Assembly (NCBI GenBank): GCA_010279815.1
Contig: QEOQ01000214.1
Coordinates: 1,081,496-1,145,495, forward strand
Length of the DNA: 64,000 nucleotides
Source of the DNA: Brachionus plicatilis
Lineage: Eukaryota > Rotifera > Eurotatoria > Ploima > Brachionidae
Direction of reading: 5' to 3'
Of this stretch, positions 12,534-24,595 are shown one piece after another (position 1 is the first letter of the stretch; each line of letters starts with the position of its first letter). The translations under genes and the position numbers were made by a program. Under the pieces are notes generated by a model that saw only the letters and a list, made by a program, of their open reading frames with translations, was not told the DNA's origin and searched no databases.

Positions 12534-12822
12534 TTCATGAATCATGGTCATTTCACTTTTCAACTTGAGGAGAGAAACAAAATCATTAACGAATTATCAA
12601 TTGAAAATTGACGTTTGACTGAGCAATTGAATACCGAAATTTTACAAGATATTTAAAAGTATTTTTAATTTACTTCTTTTATTTCTTATTTGAGGACTTA
12701 TTTTATTAAAAATTGTTTTCCAAATTTTAGAACTCGATTAGAGTTTGAATTGCCAAATTTGGAGTCTGATTCTTCGAGTGAACCAGATGACGAATCATCA
12801 CACTGTAGAGATGAAAAGTAAA
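12534..12822 (+). pseudogene. decayed two-exon gene fragment
   Basis: One frame reads ERNKIINELSIEN, a TGA stop, then RLTEQLNTEILQ, a leucine-zipper-like pattern. After a likely intron, an exon starting near 12730 reads RTRLEFELPNLESDSSSEP and ends with an acidic serine-rich tail and TAA. The in-frame TGA and a second stop before any donor mark it as broken. The family is not recognised. Confidence 0.35.
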
Positions 12823-13337
12823 ATAAAATTTCTGAGTTTGTCGAATTTTATAAAGAAGTTTATATTTGTGTTTAATTTTCCTATGCCGTTTTGTTAATGT
12901 AATTTGTTTTTTATTATTTTTTTATTAATTTTAATACAATTGATTAAATAAATAAATTCTGTAATTTTTATAAAAACTTTTATTTTCTAGTCCAAATTCA
13001 TTTTATACTTTAGATAAAATTTTGCATTAATTAATCGCGTAAATTTTTAAAGTTTTCCTATAAAAAAATTCGAAAATTTTTCGGATCGAATTTCGGAATA
13101 TTTTCGAAATAAGCTTTCGAAAAAATTTCGAAATGAGTTTCCGAAAATTTTTCGAAATTTTTAACCAAAAACTACGCAAAAAATTAGAAGTCAAAATTTC
13201 GAAATTTTTTCATATAATTTTCGCTAAAATTTTTACTTGGGTGGTGAAACAAAAAAATTCATGTTTTTTTCATTTATTAATAAATCTTTCTTAATAAGAA
13301 AAAAGAGAGAAAAACAATCATTTTAGTAGCCTTTTAA

Positions 13338-13974
13338 GGTCGTCCCTAAAACCCGGCATCGGATTTTTCTGACGGATTTTTGAATAAATTACTAAAACAC
13401 GAACTCTTAACCCGGATTATATAAAATATTTTTTTTTCTATTTTTATTTACATTATCGACACAGAACAAAATCCAGAAAATTAAATTAAGTTTTAATGAA
13501 AATTTGAATTATTTTTTCTCTTAGAAATAATAGAACTTTTGACGGCTAAAACAGATTCCAAAGCTATTGAAGCATTCGTTTCAGAAAAGAACTAAATTTA
13601 TTAAAAATTCGTTCAAAACACCATGTGACAAATCTTCTGGTTTCATAATTAACATTTTATTTATTTTTATTTTTAAAAAACCCACTCGAAAAAAATATAA
13701 AATTCTCCACCATTTGGTTTAATCAACACATCAGTGTGTATATATAATTCAGCATCAAAATTTTTCAATATATCAAAAGCTTCTTTAGCGAATTTTTAAA
13801 TTTTAAAAATATAGTTAAAACACAAGTTTTCAAATAAATGGGTTTATATAAATTATCATTTTGAATGATGCATTAGAAATAATCTTAAAGTTTTTTTTAA
13901 TATTTAAGATCCAGGTCCGGGTTTTAGTAGTCAAGAATCCACCTGTCAAAAAATCCGAGTTTTAGGGACAACCT
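13338..13974. mobile_element. hAT-like MITE with 8 bp target duplication
   Basis: Left end GGTCGTCCCTAAAACCCGG and right end (reverse complement AGGTTGTCCCTAAAACTCGG) are inverted repeats, and a second inner pair around ACTAAAAC..CGGA..ATTA continues them. The identical octamer CCTTTTAA flanks both ends (13330-13337 and 13975-13982). No protein-like frame inside. An 8 bp duplication is characteristic of hAT elements. Confidence 0.85.
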
Positions 13975-14156
13975 CCTTTTAAAGACTTTACTTTCATGTT
14001 GCACTGTTAATTGCAAATCAAGATAAATAAAAAAATACATAAAAAAGTTAAATAAATCTATTGATAAAAAATGGTTAAAATATTAAAAAAATTAAACTAA
14101 ACAGGATAAAAAATGAACCGGAAATTGGCTACAATTTACATAGCTGAATAAAAATC

Positions 14157-17100
14157 CTATTGATTAGACTGGCCGATTTTTGTTGATATTTTTTCGACAC
14201 AGTTTTTCCTAAAATTTCGATTTAGAACAATGCATGGCAATGCGAACAGGAGAAACGGTGACAGCACTACTAGAAGGGCGATGGTGCCCGAAAAGACAGC
14301 GACCACGCTGACACGATGGAAAAACAAAGACATCTTTGAGTGTCCAAGCTTGCCTTTGCACGGCCCACTTCTTGTATAATGTTTTAACAAATAATCATTC
14401 TAAAATAAAAAATAAAAATAATTTTTGAAAAAAATTTTTTTTTTTTCATACAAAAAAAATACCTCTAAAGAAGTTAAACAATAAAAACAAAAAGTGTGTT
14501 TACATATTTTGCACATGATCTGAGCGCATCCATCGGCTCGCTCGATCAAAATTGAGCAATTGGGACACCGTTTTATGTTTTCAAAATTAAAATTTGACTC
14601 AGATGAGGTGGCACAAGTGCAGCTGTCCACGGTCACACCATTTGCTTTGCATGCTTTGGAACACTGGACGCAAAACTCATGAGAGCATTTATCACAAACT
14701 ATTTTTTTTTCATTGCCTTTGGTGCAAATGTTCTGGCACAATGGTTGCGGACAGTAGACTTTGGATGGATCGCGCAAAATTCTGAATTCCTCGCATAAGC
14801 TCAGGTAGCGTTCGTACAAGTCGACATTTTTGTTTGGTTCTATGAAACACGCTTTTTCACCTTGGGGGTCCATGTCCTCTAAGCTTGAGTATGTGTTGTT
14901 GTTTATGTCGGTATCGTCGCCGGTGTTTAGTATCAGCTGAATTTCGGCATCGGTCAAATATCCACCATATTTACATTTTGAGTCTGGACATTGAATTGGA
15001 AGGACATTACAATTTTGAATGCTGTACTTAACATATTCGTGTAAACACTGGTCAAAAAAATTTAAATTTTTAGTCATTTTTTTGGTCATATCTTATCTTT
15101 TTGAAGTATTTGAATTTTACGGCAATTTACGGAAAACTACTCAATTTTTAAAATGCAAAAAAATCACTGAATTTCACAACATTGATTTTTTTTTTATTTA
15201 AATAAAATATTTACAGTGGTTAAAGTTAAACTGTATAATAGGTAAGATTACATTATTTTACGTAATTTTACGTCAGAAAATGTAAGCATACATAATATGA
15301 CATCATTTTTTGTATGTAAGAAAATATCAGAAAACATAATTTTACGTAATATTAAACTATTTTAAGTAAGTTTGGCCGAAAAAACTTACGGCCAAAATTT
15401 TTGATAAAGTGCATAACACTTTATTACTTTTTTTCCATCATTTTACGTAAAATTACACAATTTAATATAATTTAATTTAATTGTAGCAGTACAGTACTAT
15501 ATGTAATTTTCTGCCATATTATTTAATTAATGTAAATATTAGTTAAGTACCTATATATTTTTTTTTGCCAAAAGATCATTTTACGTGCAAAATTAGCTAG
15601 GTCTTTTAGAGAAGAAACAGGATAAATACTTGGATATTTTACAAAAAATTACCCCGCTAAAATGAACAAAATAAAAAGTGTTTTTTTAAAGCTTCTTTTA
15701 AAAAGCGCCCTCTTTACAATTAGCTGGTGTTAAAATTAGCAAGAGAACATTTATGATTATTATATTTAAGAGGTGATTGCTTTATTAAAAAAATTTTTTC
15801 CTTTTTATTTACTGGTGTCTGTGGACAAATCTTTCAATGAATGCTGGCAGAAAGAAGCAGAAAGATGCCTAATAACAGAAAAGTCAGTCAAAAAAAAATA
15901 TATAGGTACTTAACTAAAATTTACATTAATTAAAAAATATGGCAGAAAATAACATATTTTTACATTTAATTGTGTAATTTTACGTAAAATGATGGTCAAA
16001 AAAAGTAATAAAGTGTAATGTTTTTTTCAAAAATTTTTCTACAGTGGTGATTTGATAACATTATTTTACGAAAATTAACGTAAAATCCGAAAAGTGAAAA
16101 AGAAGTATTTAACGAAAAATTAAGTATTAAGGAAAATAATTTTGGTAAAATATGGTAAAATTGAAAACGGCCAATTCAAAATTTCTTAAAAAAATGTCTT
16201 TTTTTTCCAAAAATCGAAAATTTAAGAAAGCATTTTTATAACAATTTAAAAATAACTATTTTTTTTGACCAATTTATGAAAAAAAAAAACTGTCTTAAAT
16301 TTTGAATTTTTGAAAAAAAAGACATTTTTTCAAAAAAATTTTAAATTATGAATTGGCCGTTTTTAATTTTACCAAATTTTACCAAAATTATCTCAAAATC
16401 CTGAAAATTTACGTAATTTTTCGTAAAATACCTCTTTTTCATTTTTCGGATTTTACGTTAATTTACGTAAAATGTGGTAAAATTTGGTTAATTTACGGTA
16501 TTTTACGTAAATTTTCGTAAAATACTGTTATGAAATCACCACTGTATATAATTCAAATTTTTTACCATTGTATTATCTTTAATTAAATATAATTGAAATC
16601 GAAAGAGAAAACTAAATTTGATAATGCTTATCGCTAATATTAGTATTTAAGGTAAAAATTAAAAACAATTTTAAAGTTGGGGATAGTTATTTTTTATTAA
16701 AAAATATTTTAATCTTTTATTTAAAATTTAGTATTTTGTTATTCTACCTAAAAATTTTGAAAACTTTTAAATTTTAAATTTTCAATTAAATCAAATATTT
16801 TAATTGCTTTTTGTTGATAGTTATAATACATTTATTTTAATCTTGTAATTTCAAAATTTGTTTTCTAATCTAAAGATTAATTTTATATATAAATCTAAAT
16901 GGAAATTAAATTCATCGACAGCTTATTTTATAGTCTTCAAATCCTGAAAATTTTCAAAAAAATCACCTCTGTATTGGGGCTAATATTGCTTTCAAAGCTC
17001 TTGTCTTAGAAGAATTATTAATATCTTATTGATTAATTTTTTTTTAAATTTTATTATTATTATTAAAAATATACCATTTTATATCAATCATTTTAAAAAA

Positions 17101-20100
17101 GAATTTCTAGATTGAATGATCCTTCTAAATTTAAAAGAAAAGGAAAACATTTTTGACTAAGGAAAAACTGATGTGTCTCCTAAATTTTATGTGGAACTAT
17201 TTGAACTAAATAAAAATTAAGAGAGACATCATGTTATTATAATTTTTTCTTTAAAAAAATTCTGATAAAAATTTTTTTTTGCTTAAATTAATTTGTATTT
17301 TAATAAGGATTACGGATCAATTAAATTTTTATTAAGTTTGTTGAAATAAATCATGAGAAATTACATTGAAATTTCTATTTTATAATAAAAAATATTTGAA
17401 AAAATTAATTCTTATACATTCTTATTGTAAATCTTTGCCAAGAGATGCATGATCTTAAACATTTAAACCAAGTTTTGTGTGATGAAAGATGATTAGAAGC
17501 GAAAGCATGTTTTTGATTAAATATAATTTCTGGTATTGGCAGACATAGTTTCAAATATGTAAGAAAAAAAAATATATGAAAAAATAATGACAGCTGATTA
17601 TCTATAAAATTTTTAAAATTTATTTCTATTGAGAAACAAAATCAAATTCAGGCAATATCTTGATTTCAAAATTGGATTAATTTATTTTTTAAGTAAGCTG
17701 ATATGTTTTAAACACCATAGAACAAACTCAAGGGTTAATATTAATCAAATAAATTTTCATTCACTCACAGAATCAAAAATTTTTTTGGAAAAAAATTGCT
17801 ATCAATGATAGACATATGTTCAATAAACAACTGCTTGAAATCTTAAACTAAAGTATTCGATATTTTATATCTTACCACTAACCAGTATTAAAGCCGATCA
17901 TAAAAATTATCCAAATACAAAAAGCTAATAAAATCATAACTTTATTATTTTGGCAAAATATTGAACTTAAATAAAAACTTTACAATTTTAATATTATCAG
18001 AAAAGCGTAAATAAAAAAAATCGAATTTTTATTATTCTTTTAAGGGCAAAAGATTATTATTTAGATCTTTTTAAAAGGTTTTGAAAATAGATTGAATTTT
18101 TTAAAATTTTTTCTTATTTTATTAACTCGTGATAGCGAGAATTAAAATATTTTCACGACTAATAGTTCTGCAATTTTTATTATATAAAAAATTTAAATAA
18201 ATAAAAGATACTTTAAATAAATTTTTCTTTGAAATTTATAAAATTTAAATGGGCCTTGATAAATTGTAAATTAACACAAAATACTAATTATTCTTCATAT
18301 CTTATAAATAAAATGAAATTTTGAATTTTTATTGCTTTCATTCATAAACTATAAATACAAAAAGGTGTGCCACAAAGAGATTTAACTTCTTCAGTGTTTC
18401 CAAGAGCAAAATAAAAATGTTTAACATTTGTGATCTGTTTGATTTAAATAAAAAATAATGGTTCCAGAGATTGTCAAACAGGTAGCAAAGTATGTTCTTT
18501 TAAATTTTAAATTAAATTTTTTAATAAGCCTACATTTTTTTTTTCTGTTTAATTTTTTAGTAAAGATAATGCTTTTACCTCTCAAACAAAAACCATAATA
18601 ATTGCCATTTGTTCTTTTTTTTAAAAACTGCTGAAACCTCAAAGGCAATTAAAGGTAAAAAAAAAGAAAATAAAAAAAATTATTTCCAAAAAGATTTATC
18701 AAAATTCAAACAAAATTAGTTCACTTAAATAAATCGAGTCAAAATTTATCACGATATTGATTACAATCACTTAATATTGCTGACTTTTAAAAAAATTTAC
18801 TTTATTTCAAATAATTAAAAATAATTACACTTTTGCTGTAAAATTATCAATACTTTAAATCATTGAATTAACAAAAATAAAATTATAAAGTTAAAGCCGT
18901 AGTTTTAAAAATATAATTTTATCATTAATTAAACTAAAAAAATTTTATTTTTATCTATTTTATTTTTTTTAAGGAATCAAGTTTCTAAATATAGATAATT
19001 TAATATCAACATTTGTTTTTGAAGAGGCAATTGAAAAATAGAAAAAATGGATAAAAAATTATTTATTTAAAAAACTTGTTGTTAGCGGCATAAAGAACTG
19101 GTTAGTTCGTAAAATTACACTTCTTATTCTTTGCTTATTATTTATATTTTATTTATTTATTTAAAAAGCGGCTTGGAGGTATAATATTTTCAAAGGTGTT
19201 TAACAAAAATTATTTGTTAAAAAACTTTTAAACTAGTAAAGTCCAGTCAAATGAAATCTAAAGACTCTCTAAAGTTTTAATAATAAAAATTTATTATGAT
19301 TCTTTAGAGATATTGAACTCAATTTTATTGAAAATTCATTAAAGATTCATCAGAGAATCATCTTATAATCATCAAATGAAAATTTTTTTTTGTCGATCAT
19401 ATTAAGTTTAAAAATCTTTATGGTTAAGGTATAATTATATTATCTTCGGGAAATAATTATAGGTAAATCTCTTATTTTTATTTTCTACAGATTTAAAAAA
19501 AAAAATAATTAATAACAAAAAAAGATGAATGATACATTTAAAAAATATATATTTTTATTTTTGATATTTTGAATTAGAATTATACTTCAACCACAATGTT
19601 CTAAAAAATAATCAATATTCTAAATTAACCTGCATTGTTAATTTAAATAAAATTTGCTTTAAAAAACTTAAACTTGTGCTTCTCAAATTTTGAGTTAAAA
19701 AAGTATCAAAAACTTTCTTAGTCCTAAATTTATATTAAAAATAGTTCACTAATTTGATGAAAAGTTGATCATTTAGGCAATAAAAAACTTCAATTTAATT
19801 ATGACATAAAATTACAAAATTTTTCTTAAAAATTATATTTTCTTTAATCAAAAATGTTTTTCCTAAAGAAAAAAAAATATCTTTAATATATTCATTTTTT
19901 CTACTTCATAAAAAATAAGCCTTTAAATAAACATAGAATTCTCTTAATAAACAAAAAAAAAATTCAAATATTAAATTTTACTCTAAAAATTTGTGTCAAT
20001 TTTTTTTCATTTAATTATCATCAGAATTGGCGTGATTAAAAAATAAAATAAAATTTTTTCAAAAATTTTTCGATTCCCTTTTTTCCTCGTTTTGTTCAAA

Positions 20101-20752
20101 GTTTATTAAAAGTCACAAGTCAAGTCAAGTTTTTTTTTAGGAAGGCCAAGTCCGGATTTAAATTATTTTCTTTAATAATTAAAAAAGTGCGGGCATTTAA
20201 ATTTTGAATACTGAAGAAGAATTGTGAAGACTTTTATGCTAAAATTGCAAGAAAATCCTGAAAATCTGAAATTTTTTAATCTAAAAAAAGTCCTCTCTTG
20301 GACTTTTTTAAAATTAAAAAAAAAAATTTTCGGGACTTTATATTGGGACTTTTAAACAGCTCTGGTTTAGTTATTATTTACCAAAAAATTTCATCTCAAT
20401 TAACCAAACACTTCAAAGTCAAGAGTAATAGAAAATAAAAAAAAATATTTACATTTGTACAAAATTTACACTTGCAGGAGTTCAACTCGAACCATTTGGC
20501 ACAGAGGCTGTGAGTGGAGCCGTAAGTGTTGAGGCAAATTTTGCAGCTGGCCACACTGTCAACCGAGTGGCGGTCACTGTGAGTGCACTCGAGAAAAGTC
20601 TGCCTGGTGAACGAGTCGGACGAAATGGCTGCGGAAGCTTGGCGCAGTTTTTTGCCGCGCTTGAAGCCGAGCTTTTTCCTGAGAATGTCAAGGAAGGAGC
20701 GCGGCTTCTCCAGGACCGGTGCGTGCCCACTGTCAACTCTAGTTCCAGTCAT
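14157..20752 (-). CDS. RNF144: RNF144-type RBR E3 ubiquitin ligase, tail-anchored
   Basis: Three exons (20752-20453, 15047-14463, 14399-14157) joining in phase 0 to 375 residues. RING1 begins near residue 70 (CKICLNTYG) and is completed across the first splice junction (CKCKFCTN | CLHEYVKYSI). The IBR carries CPQPLCQNIC and CDKCSHEFCVQC. RING2 is CPNCSILIERADGCAQ followed by MCKICKHTFCFYC; the cysteine of ADGCAQ (about residue 274) is the expected catalytic cysteine that accepts ubiquitin from E2. The tail has GPCKGKLGHSK and a hydrophobic segment at about 325-354, as in RNF144A/B, which sit on membranes. Which of the A and B paralogues it matches better cannot be told. Intron 1 is 5.4 kb, filled with inverted-repeat elements. 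Exon 1 is clearly richer in G+C than its surroundings. Confidence 0.92.
15214..16041. mobile_element. inverted-repeat element in RNF144 intron, right end unclear
   Basis: A TA-bordered start CAGTGGTTAAAGTTAAACTG (TA at 15212-15213) resembles the ends at 2334 and 16042. Inside are two long inverted arms: about 15395-15575 and 15888-16035, sharing AAAGTG..ACTTTATTAC, ATTTTACGTAAAATTACACA and TTAAGTACCTATATATTTTT blocks. A matching right terminal CCACTG was not found before the next element begins, so it appears truncated or merged with the neighbour at 16042. Confidence 0.55.
16042..16544. mobile_element. TA-flanked inverted-repeat element (503 bp)
   Basis: The left end CAGTGGTGATTTGATAACA is mirrored by TGTTATGAAATCACCACTG at the right, both bordered by TA (16040-16041, 16545-16546). 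The arms continue inward with matching ATTTTACG..TTAACGTAAAAT, GGTAAAAT and AACGGCCAATTCA blocks around a central A/T region, so the whole element could fold into one hairpin. No reading frame. Same family as 2334-2775. Confidence 0.8.
16547..20452. other. remainder of RNF144 intron 1, nothing recognised
   Basis: Very A/T-rich. Open frames here have the composition of translated A/T runs and no family likeness. No splice-bounded exon that would fit the RNF144 reading frame was seen. Confidence 0.4.
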
Positions 20753-21883
20753 CAGAAGCGCACATTAAATCTAAAGAAAAGTGACACCTAAATTTAGACT
20801 ACCTTTGACATTCGAAAGTGATCAGTCTCGTCAGATACTCGTTCTTTTCATAAAAAAGCTCACTATCAATAGCACAGAAAAACAAGTATTTAAACACGGT
20901 GTTTATTAATGGAAAAACTGGAGCATAAGTCGAACAATAGAGGGGGGCCTAGTTTAGTTTAATCCCGTGAAATTCTAATTAGAGACTATTTTTAAACAAA
21001 AAAAAAGAAAAAATTAATTCAAAAAAAGTGTTTAATTCGGCCCTGTGGCAGTCTTTAATTGACGTTTGTTTAAACAAAAGGTCTGCCTCTAACATGACAT
21101 TTAAAAGTAGATAGCTTAGACCTTTTTTAAATTTTATCAAATTTAGTTGAGATAAAGTTGCAGATTTTTTGTTAAATACTTGCGTAAATATTTAAGTTGA
21201 AAATATTTGAGAATTAGCAAATTCACCTGGTATAATTTACATTATTTGTCATAATTTGCATTTTAATTTTGGGCGATTGTGAGTGCCGCATTATGAACAG
21301 GTGAAGCAGTTTGTGGGGAGTTGCGGCTCTAGGGCCTCTAAATTGCGGAATCCCCTGGACTGCGAAGAGGCCACAAAAGCAAACAGTTTGATTCTAATTG
21401 TTTTGAAATTAATATTTCATAAAATTATGCTTCAGCTTGGTTTTAATAAAAATTTTCAAAATTATAAACTAAAAGCGCACACTTAATTTTCTCTATTGCG
21501 CTCTCTTTGCCAATTTTTTTAGCATATCTTATTAAAACAATCTTTTGGTTGTGTTTTATGGTTTTAACAAACAATCTTGACAATGGATTGAATTTGAAGC
21601 GTTGCTTAATACCCCGAGATTACCAATGGTTTATTTCTTGCCGCTAATATCTCGGCTTTAGATTCAATTTTCTGTTATGTAATCAAGAGTGAGATTATTT
21701 TCTGAGGCCTCTTGAGTTTTTTTTTCCCCAAAAATAGAAATTTATTTTAATTTATCATTGCGAATGATGAGTGTTCATCGAAATAAAGTCTTAAATTTTG
21801 CTTGGAGTTATTTGGAAATTTTTTCGAATTTAAAAAAAAATTTTTTTTTTAATGATTCATTTTAAATTTATTCAATTTGCACT
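20753..21883. other. upstream region of RNF144, no gene recognised
   Basis: Probably holds the RNF144 promoter on the minus strand. A slightly GC-richer patch at 21270-21380 includes an open stretch starting MPHYEQVKQF, but it runs into A/T-coded residues and matches nothing I know. Confidence 0.3.
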
Positions 21884-22750
21884 ATGAAATTTTTTTTTGC
21901 TCAATATCTACTTGGCTTCTCAGAAGAATTTGAGACCAGAACCAATTTTTTTCATTTAGAAACAAAAAAAAAATTTTTGAGCAAAATTTTTCCTTTTAAA
22001 AATATGTTGAATTTTTGTCAAATGAATTGGCAAAATGTAGTAAATTTTACATTTTTACAATTTACAATTTTAATTTTGGTAGCTAAATAATTTGAAAGAG
22101 TTTTTTTTTATTTTCTGAAATATTTCAGTAAAAATCTAAAAATGTAAAATTTTTATCATTTTGTCAAATGAATTTTGATTTTAACTTAAATTTGAATAAA
22201 TGAAGTGTAAATCGGTCTTGTATGGACTTTGCTATTGATCATTCTTTACACACAAAAAAATATTCTTCAGATAAAAAACTCAAAATTAAATTTTTTAAAA
22301 AATGGAATATAAAACTAATTTAAGAACAAATTGATCAAATTTTTTCCTTTAAGAAATTTAAATTTAAAAAAAAAAATTTTATTCTAATTTAAACATTCAA
22401 ATATTTGAATTTTTGTCAAAAAAAATTTTAATTTTTTATTAAATTTGAATAAATGAAGTGTAAATCGGTCTTGTATGGACTATACTTTTGATTATTCTTG
22501 GAAAAAAAAGTGTTTTTTAAATAAAAAACTCAAAATTAAAAATTTGATACAAAACTAAATTAAGAACAAATTGAGCAAAATTTTTCCTTTAAGAAATTTA
22601 AATTTTGAAAAAAAAATTTTATTCTAATTAAATCATCAAAAAATTGAATTTTTAGTCAAATGAATTTTAATTTACAATGCTATTGATTATTTAAAAAAAA
22701 ATATTTTTTTAATAAAAAACTCAAAATTAAATTTTATAAAAAAAATTATT
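21884..22750. repeat. imperfect tandem repeat, period about 250 bp
   Basis: The block GAATAAATGAAGTGTAAATC followed by GGTCTTGTATGGACT occurs at about 22194 and 22447. TTAAGAACAAATTGA(T/G)CAAA followed by CCTTTAAGAAATTTAAA occurs at about 22320 and 22560, with a weaker version near 21980. At least three diverged copies can be aligned. Confidence 0.6.
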
Positions 22751-24595
22751 AAAAAGTGCAGCTAAAATAGAATACTTAATTTTTTAAATCTATAATATCT
22801 ATAATTACAAAAATATCTAATGACAATTTTATCCTTTCGGGTCATGTAAAAAATTGATTTAGAATCAAAATACTATGATGCAATTTTTTCCTAATTTCTT
22901 TATCTTAAATTTTAATTTCCCGTAAAAAAAATATTATTGTTTAATTTTTTTTTAATTTCATTACGCTCAATATATCTTTGTTTAAACTCGAATTAAAAGC
23001 TCATTAACAATTTGAATATTGATAAAAATCTTCAATTTAATCAAAAATAAACTGTTCTTCAATCATTAAAAAAATACCCAACACTTAGATGCATGCATCT
23101 TTAAGAATTTTTAATATTTTATAAGTGTCCTCGTTAGTTATTTACGAATATTAGGTTTTTGAAAAACATGGTCGAACTGCTGTTTATCATTTTTTTATAA
23201 TCCAAAAGCTTAACAATCTTTAATAGAAAAAAAATATGCTGCTCATTTTTTGATATCATTGAAGCCTTCCATCATTTCTATTCTATTTGTTATTTCAATA
23301 ATTTACGAATGGTCTGAAAAGTAATAATGTATCGAATAATTGTCAGAGTTCCCCAAAAATCAGGAATAATGGCAAAAAATTAAAAATTTGACTTTTCTAT
23401 TCAGTTCTTTTTAATATCTTGTATCATAAATAAATAAAAAAATATTAAATTTGTTTTAGATTGAATTTTATTTTTCTAAAAAAAATGTTTGATGCTGCGT
23501 GAAAAAAACATGTTCCACTAATTTTTGCTTATATTATTTTATTTAATAAACAATTAATTTTAAATAAATGTGTATATTTTTAATATTTTCACACTTAAAT
23601 TTATGCTTTTTTTTCTAAATTTTTAACTTTCGTACCTTTGATCTATTACATCTCTAGTCGAAATCTAAAAATATATGTAAATATTTACATTTTAAAATTT
23701 TAGATAATTTTTTTAAATAAAGAGACATGATCAGATGAAAATTGAGTTAAAATTTATTTAAAAAAAAAATACGAAATTATTTATTTTGGTTCTGGATCAG
23801 AAAAAATAAATATTTACTTTAAAGGAAATAAAAAATTAAATCTGCTGTGTGAACATGACAATGATCACTTTTTTGAGCCTAAAAATCGACAAAAAACATT
23901 AACTCAGAGAAAAACTCTAATTAAAAATTTAGTGACAGAACATACAGGTTACATTATCTTCACTTTTCTTTTAAAATATCTATTTTTTTAGCATTCTAAA
24001 GATCAATCAATAATCCTCTTAACCTGATACTTTTTGCCGACCTTTGCAAGCTTTTATCTTAGATAAAGCTACCTTTGCTTTAATAAAAATTTTATGAAGA
24101 GGACAAAATTTAAATATTTGAAAATTAATTATTAATAGTCTGAAATGATAAATAAAAATTTTTGTTTTAGATAAAATGTTAATTGATTTTTATACCAAGC
24201 ATACTAAATTTTACTGCATATTAAAATTAATGCATAATAAAAAATTAAAAAGTTGGTAGAATACGAGCTATCATTTGACACAAGAGTAAAAATTTATAAT
24301 TTTATTTATCTAGTCACAAAAACCAAATTCAATGCTGATGCTTATCAAAAAGTAGAATGTAAAAATGGTCCATAAACTTGAGGTATTGAAGAACAAATTT
24401 GATAATCAGAGCTTAGCCCATTACCGATTAGCACTTGTTCCGGTCATTGGATTGTAACAAGCCACTGAACGCTTTGTTCTGCTATTAAGTTTGACTTAGA
24501 GTCAAAATTTAACTTCGGTTTGTTGATAAATTATTTAAAATTGAAAACAAAATACATTTTAAATAAATTTATTTAAATTTTAAAATTAATTTAAA
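22751..24595. other. intergenic between RNF144 and ACMSD, nothing recognised
   Basis: A/T-rich; no supported gene. A TTTATT (AATAAA on the minus strand) near 24568 could serve ACMSD. Confidence 0.4.

Noticed and set aside
18421..18648. 75-codon frame on the minus strand inside RNF144 intron
   Set aside because: No motif or splice connection; low-complexity composition.
20482..20791. Other open frames over RNF144 exon 1
   Set aside because: They are shadows in a GC-richer exon; only the minus frame with CKICLN and CKCKFC continues into RING2 exons.
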